The notes under the pieces are model-generated. The model saw nothing but the letters and a program-made list of their open reading frames with translations. It did not search any database and was not told where the DNA came from. A stretch of DNA of 64,000 nucleotides from Chryseobacterium camelliae (GTDB taxonomy: Bacteria; Bacteroidota; Bacteroidia; Flavobacteriales; Weeksellaceae). Location of the stretch: positions 3,272,001 through 3,336,000 of the forward strand of contig NZ_CP115859.1 in the NCBI RefSeq assembly GCF_027920545.1, in the 5' to 3' direction. Positions 60,440 to 64,000 of this stretch are shown piece after piece (positions within the stretch are counted from its first letter, which is position 1; each line of letters starts with the position of its first letter). The position numbers and the translations under genes are program-made.

Positions 60440-60620
60440 AAGAAAATAAAATCTGTGAGCGTTAAGAAAATTCTCTTGTTTGAGCGCGACAAAAATATGA
60501 AACCGAAGAACAAATGCTAAATTTGCGCGAGTTTTAGAATTTTTAGAGAACAGAATTTATTTTTAGCGAAGAGCCCCAAGTCTTGAATTTTTGTTTCTTT
60601 TGTTTCAAGACAAAAGAAAT
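60440..60620. repeat. Intergenic repetitive element with GAGCGC motifs
   Basis: The spacer holds the direct repeat GCGTTAAGAAAAT (twice), GAGCGCGAC, TTTTAGAATTTTTAGAGAAC, a 5-prime-AGCGAAGAG segment, and an inverted repeat GTCTTGAA (60580) with TTCAAGAC (60604) flanked by TTTCTTTTG and CAAAAGAAA. I recall this string pattern as a dispersed non-coding element of Chryseobacterium-type genomes. No open frame was found. Confidence 0.55.
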
Positions 60621-61427
60621 TTACTTCCCGTCCTGCGCCCCAAAAACCTTCTGTAAAATACTGGTAGTTCTCATAGCAGGTGTATTTCTGATTCCGCTTT
60701 CTTTTTCGGCAACCATTTTGAAAACTCCATTGATGGTTTCTGTGGTTACATACTCGTTAAGGTCAGTGGTTACAGCTTGTCCTGTCAAAGTATTGTATTT
60801 TGAAATAATATTTTTCCATAAAGTATCTGCACCGACTTTTCCTAGAGAAGCCTTTACTTTCGGCTGAAAAGCTGTAAATAACTGAGTCTGGGTTTTGGTT
60901 TGCAGATAATTCGTTGCGGCATGATCACTTCCGAGTAAAATATTTTTAGCATCTGTGATGGTCATTGAAGTGATGGCTTTGGTGAAAATAGGGGCAGCTT
61001 CCGTTACGGCATCTTCCGCAGCTCTGTTTAATAATTTTACCCCTTGATCAGCCAGACTACTCAAACCAACAGAACGCAATGTCGTATCGATGGTTCGTAA
61101 TTTTTCCGGCATTAAGATTTTTACAGCTTCATTTTTCAGGAAACCATCAGTTACACTTAGTTTTTTTACCCCTTCATTCACACCAAGGCTTAAAGCTTCC
61201 TTTAGTCCTGATGAAATCTGTGTAGAACTAAGACTTCCCAGATTAATAGGTGATGTTGTAGTGGTGGTTTTTGGATTCGTGGTAGAAGATGTTGATCCGG
61301 TTGTTTTAGGAGTGTTCAGATCAATGCCTGTTTTATCTTTTACGGTAGATTTGATTACATCTAAAATTTGCGCTTGTGTCGAAACTGAAAATAATAACGT
61401 TCCAACCAGTACAATTGTTTTTTTCAT
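60621..61427 (-). CDS. DUF4197 domain protein
   Basis: This 268-residue exported protein has a signal peptide (MKKTIVLVGTLLFSVSTQAQ), a Ser/Thr-rich linker (residues about 40-70, TTGSTSSTTNPKTTTTTSPI) and the mainly helical DUF4197 domain (LKEALSLGVNEGVKKLSVTD, FLKNEAVKILMPEKLRTID, ALITSMTITDAKNILLGS-like segment, TTETINGVFKMVAEKESGIR). The family is widespread in Bacteroidota and Proteobacteria without known function. It has its own -7 box at 61441. Confidence 0.88.
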   Translation of the reverse strand: MKKTIVLVGTLLFSVSTQAQILDVIKSTVKDKTGIDLNTPKTTGSTSSTTNPKTTTTTSPINLGSLSSTQISSGLKEALSLGVNEGVKKLSVTDGFLKNEAVKILMPEKLRTIDTTLRSVGLSSLADQGVKLLNRAAEDAVTEAAPIFTKAITSMTITDAKNILLGSDHAATNYLQTKTQTQLFTAFQPKVKASLGKVGADTLWKNIISKYNTLTGQAVTTDLNEYVTTETINGVFKMVAEKESGIRNTPAMRTTSILQKVFGAQDGK

Positions 61428-61440
61428 TGCCTATTTTATA

Positions 61441-61448
61441 CAAAATTA
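61441..61448 (-). promoter_or_regulatory. -7 promoter box of the DUF4197 gene
   Basis: TAATTTTG on the minus strand lies 13 bases before the ATG. No TTG at normal spacing. Confidence 0.4.
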
Positions 61449-61530
61449 GATATTTTCGGTTTTAATAAGTTAAATCGGCCCCTGAAATTTCAAAAAATAA
61501 GTATATTCGCTAAAATCTTAATAGAATAAA

Positions 61531-63804
61531 ATGTTGCGTTTTTTACTGGTATTTTCTGTATTTATTTCAAATCTTATTTTTTCCCAAACGAAACTGAATG
61601 TCATTCCTTATCCACAAAAAGTCGAACTTTCGGAAGGAGAATTTATAATTCCGGAAACTTTTGTATTGAGTGAAGATCTTCCCAAAGAAGAGACAAAATA
61701 CTTTAAAGAGCATTTTGATAAAGTATTTAAATTTAAATATGAGAAAAATCAAGATAAAGTTCATGTAGTACATTCATTCTATCCGCCAACTTTGTCACAT
61801 TTACCGAAAAAAGAAGAAGAAAGAAAAGAAAAATATTCCATTTATATTTCTCCAAAACGTATTACTATAAATTCTTATACAAAACAAGGGTATTTTCTGG
61901 CTCTTCAGACATTGATTCAATTGTTTGAACAATATAAAGATTCAGGAAAAATTCCTGCCATGACAATCGAAGATGAGCCAAAGTTTGCCTGGAGAGGAAT
62001 GCATCTGGATGTTTGCCGTCATTTCTTCACGATTGCAGAAGTAAAGCAGTATATCGATTATCTGGTCATGTATAAGCTGAATACTTTTCACTGGCATTTA
62101 ACAGACGATCAGGGTTGGAGAATTGAAATTAAAAAATACCCGAAACTGACGCAAATTGGTTCAAAACGAAAAGAATCGATGATAGGAGCTTATGTGGACA
62201 ATACATTCGATGGAAAACCTTACGGGCCTTATTTTTATACACAGGATCAGATTAAAGAGGTCGTGAAATATGCTCAGGAAAGACATATCACAGTGGTTCC
62301 GGAAATTGAAATGCCGGGTCATGCATTAGCTGCCTTAACTGCTTATCCGGAGCTGGCATGTACAAAAGGTCCTTTTGAGCCGGCAACAAAATGGGGTGTT
62401 TTTGATGATGTTTTTTGCCCGAAAGATGAAACTTTTAAATTTTTAGAAAATGTTTTAAGCGAGGTGATGGCACTTTTTCCTTCGGAATACATTCATATCG
62501 GAGGTGACGAGTGTCCGAAAACGAGATGGAAAGAATGTGCTCATTGTCAGGAATTGATTAAGAAAAATAATTTAAAGGACGAACATGGTTTACAGAGCTA
62601 TTTCATCCAGAGAATTGAAAAATACGTTAATTCCAAAGGCCGAAAAATTATAGGATGGGACGAGATTTTAGAAGGCGGATTAGCACCTAATGCAGCCGTA
62701 ATGAGCTGGACAGGTATAAATGGCGGAATTGAAGCCGCAAAATCAGGTCATTTTGCCGTAATGACACCGGGTTCTTATTGTTATTTCGATCATTATCAGG
62801 GAGATCCCGCTACGGAGCCGAATGCTTTCGGAGGGTTTACGCCATTGGATAAAGTGTATTCTTATGATCCGATTCCTGCCGAATTGAATGCAGATCAGGC
62901 AAAATTTATAAAAGGCGTTCAGGCGAATTTATGGACAGAATATATTTTAGATTTTAAACAGGTTCAGTATATGATCTTCCCAAGACTGTTTGCGCTTTCA
63001 GAAGTAGGTTGGGGAACATCGGACCCTAAAAATTATAAGGAATTTGAAGGAAGAGTGATCAATCAGTTCAAAGTTTTGGATAAAATGGGAGTGAACTATG
63101 CTAAAAGTATTTACAATATTTCCGGAAAAGTGACAACAGCAGCTCATGGTATTTCTTACGAGCTTTCGACCTCACAAAATCCGAACGGAATCCGATATAC
63201 ATTGGACGGAACAGAACCAACAACGAATTCTCAAACGTATAAAAATACAATTCCGGTTTCAAAGTCATCAACGATAAAATCTGCTTATTTTGAAAACGGA
63301 CAATTAAAAAGTGCGGTTTCTTCACAGGCTTTTACCGTTTCAAAAACAACGGGTAAAAAGATCACACTGGTGCAACAGCCAAACGAGAATTATTCTTTTG
63401 GAGGAGCTTTTACTTTGATTGACGGAATTATCGGAAATCAAAGACAGTTGGGGAAAACCTGGTTGGGATTCCAAGGGAAAGATGTAGTGGCAACCATTGA
63501 TTTTGGACAAAAAACCCAGTTCTCGGAAGTGTATTTTAATACATTAGACAATAAAGGGAGCTGGATTCATTTTGCAAAATCTGCCCAGATTTTTATTTCT
63601 GACGATGGAACGAATTTTAAAATGATTAAAGAAATAGGAAAAGATGAAATCCTGGATGCAAAAGGAAAAATCAAACTGAATGTAGGAAATCAAAATTCAA
63701 AATACATTAAAGTTAAAATCGAAAATGCGGGTATTATTCCTGCAGGAAATCCGGGAGCCGATTCAAAAGCTTGGCTTTTTGTAGATGAAATTGGTGTAAA
63801 TTAG
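61531..63804 (+). CDS. Beta-N-acetylhexosaminidase (GH20)
   Basis: This 757-residue secreted enzyme cleaves terminal N-acetylglucosamine or N-acetylgalactosamine. A signal peptide (to about residue 19) is followed by a GH20 N-terminal domain and the catalytic barrel from about 150, with HWHLTDDQGWRIEIKKYP, EIEMPGHALAAL and the catalytic Asp326-Glu327 pair in IHIGGDECPKTRW. The C-terminal part holds a chitobiase-type beta domain (GIRYTLDGTEPTTNSQTY) and a discoidin-like carbohydrate-binding domain (LGFQGKDVVATIDFGQKTQF to the end). It should act on chitin oligomers, glycoproteins or peptidoglycan turnover products in the periplasm. No T9SS sorting domain is visible. Confidence 0.95.
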   Translation: MLRFLLVFSVFISNLIFSQTKLNVIPYPQKVELSEGEFIIPETFVLSEDLPKEETKYFKEHFDKVFKFKYEKNQDKVHVVHSFYPPTLSHLPKKEEERKEKYSIYISPKRITINSYTKQGYFLALQTLIQLFEQYKDSGKIPAMTIEDEPKFAWRGMHLDVCRHFFTIAEVKQYIDYLVMYKLNTFHWHLTDDQGWRIEIKKYPKLTQIGSKRKESMIGAYVDNTFDGKPYGPYFYTQDQIKEVVKYAQERHITVVPEIEMPGHALAALTAYPELACTKGPFEPATKWGVFDDVFCPKDETFKFLENVLSEVMALFPSEYIHIGGDECPKTRWKECAHCQELIKKNNLKDEHGLQSYFIQRIEKYVNSKGRKIIGWDEILEGGLAPNAAVMSWTGINGGIEAAKSGHFAVMTPGSYCYFDHYQGDPATEPNAFGGFTPLDKVYSYDPIPAELNADQAKFIKGVQANLWTEYILDFKQVQYMIFPRLFALSEVGWGTSDPKNYKEFEGRVINQFKVLDKMGVNYAKSIYNISGKVTTAAHGISYELSTSQNPNGIRYTLDGTEPTTNSQTYKNTIPVSKSSTIKSAYFENGQLKSAVSSQAFTVSKTTGKKITLVQQPNENYSFGGAFTLIDGIIGNQRQLGKTWLGFQGKDVVATIDFGQKTQFSEVYFNTLDNKGSWIHFAKSAQIFISDDGTNFKMIKEIGKDEILDAKGKIKLNVGNQNSKYIKVKIENAGIIPAGNPGADSKAWLFVDEIGVN

Positions 63805-63823
63805 TCTGGAATTTAATAGAATT

Positions 63824-64000
63824 ATGGAAAACACGGTTTTATCTTCAGAATTTAATTCATCTCCCGAACTGGTTGAAAAACTCTATCAATTCGGAATTAC
63901 CAAAAAGTATAATGAAGGGGATATTGTTTTAAACGAAAATTCATCCATCCGTTCCATTCCTATTGTGATGAAAGGAATGATGAAGGTTATCCGTACCGAA
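63824..64000 (+). CDS. Crp/Fnr family transcriptional regulator (partial, N-terminus only)
   Basis: An ATG at 63824 opens a frame of 59 codons to the window edge, beginning MENTVLSSEFNSSPELVEKL. YNEGDIVLNENSSIRSIPIV followed by MKGMMKVIRT is the start of a cyclic-nucleotide-binding-like beta roll (PIVMKGMMKV as the first core strands), as in Crp/Fnr regulators. No Cys is present in the visible part, so an oxygen-sensing FNR type is not supported. The DNA-binding domain lies outside the window. Confidence 0.7.
   Translation, partial: MENTVLSSEFNSSPELVEKLYQFGITKKYNEGDIVLNENSSIRSIPIVMKGMMKVIRTE

Overview
The window looks like chromosomal DNA of a flavobacterium, most probably Chryseobacterium or a close Weeksellaceae relative (Bacteroidota). 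The reasons are the AT-rich sequence, A-rich rather than Shine-Dalgarno leaders, promoters of the TTG-N19-21-TAnnTTTG type, many secreted proteins ending in type 9 secretion system (T9SS) sorting domains of both type A and type B, and lineage-typical genes (DUF3098, TIGR02757, long DnaE, CcoG). No tRNA, rRNA, CRISPR array, transposase or prophage gene was seen. The genus is inferred from protein style, not from a database search.

Layout. 1-3.2 kb: 5' part of a TPP-dependent E1 dehydrogenase and a T9SS-exported subtilase, both on minus. 3.4-8.1 kb: DnaE replicase with its own N-terminal proofreading exonuclease. 8.4-13.7 kb: a large FN3 surface protein, a potassium channel with a C-terminal zinc ribbon, a 52-residue membrane microprotein behind it, and a secreted protein. 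13.8-19.1 kb: Nif3-like protein plus partner coiled-coil protein, then a divergent acyl-CoA synthetase/acyl-CoA dehydrogenase pair. 19.4-23.7 kb: DUF4349 lipoprotein, an AT-rich orphan HEPN-domain protein, and release factor 3. 23.9-27.8 kb: CAAX-type protease, RdgB, RNase Z, TIGR02757 and a two-TM protein with seven perfect-length heptads. 28.0-36.6 kb: three tandem paralogues of choice-of-anchor-L/Ig-like/T9SS type B proteins, each with its own promoter and terminator. 36.7-41.7 kb: rsmA, then a compact operon ftsX-DUF3098-uppP-truB-barrel protein-rluF. 41.7-48.5 kb: helix-hairpin-helix repeat protein, MerR and AraC regulators, an orphan ccoG, an SMP-30 lipoprotein and a DbpA-like helicase. 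48.6-56.0 kb: rpsA behind a structured leader, an M36 metallopeptidase, EamA transporter, alpha/beta hydrolase and rplS. 56.2-64.0 kb: scoA and scoB separated by a reverse-strand ABC exporter and a stop-interrupted barrel gene, a DUF4197 protein, a GH20 hexosaminidase and the start of a Crp/Fnr regulator.

How it fits together. Much of the window serves the cell surface and extracellular degradation: two secreted peptidases, a hexosaminidase and four large adhesin-like proteins would share the T9SS exporter, which is not encoded here. Housekeeping genes (dnaE, rpsA, rplS, rsmA, truB, rluF, prfC, rnz, rdgB, ftsX, uppP) are scattered between them. Fatty-acid and ketone-body use is represented by the acyl-CoA synthetase, the dehydrogenase and the CoA-transferase.

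The points most worth following are the expanding three-gene surface-protein array, the orphan HEPN protein, the channel/microprotein pair, a family of intergenic quasi-palindromes, the candidate rpsA leader RNA and the premature stop in the barrel gene.
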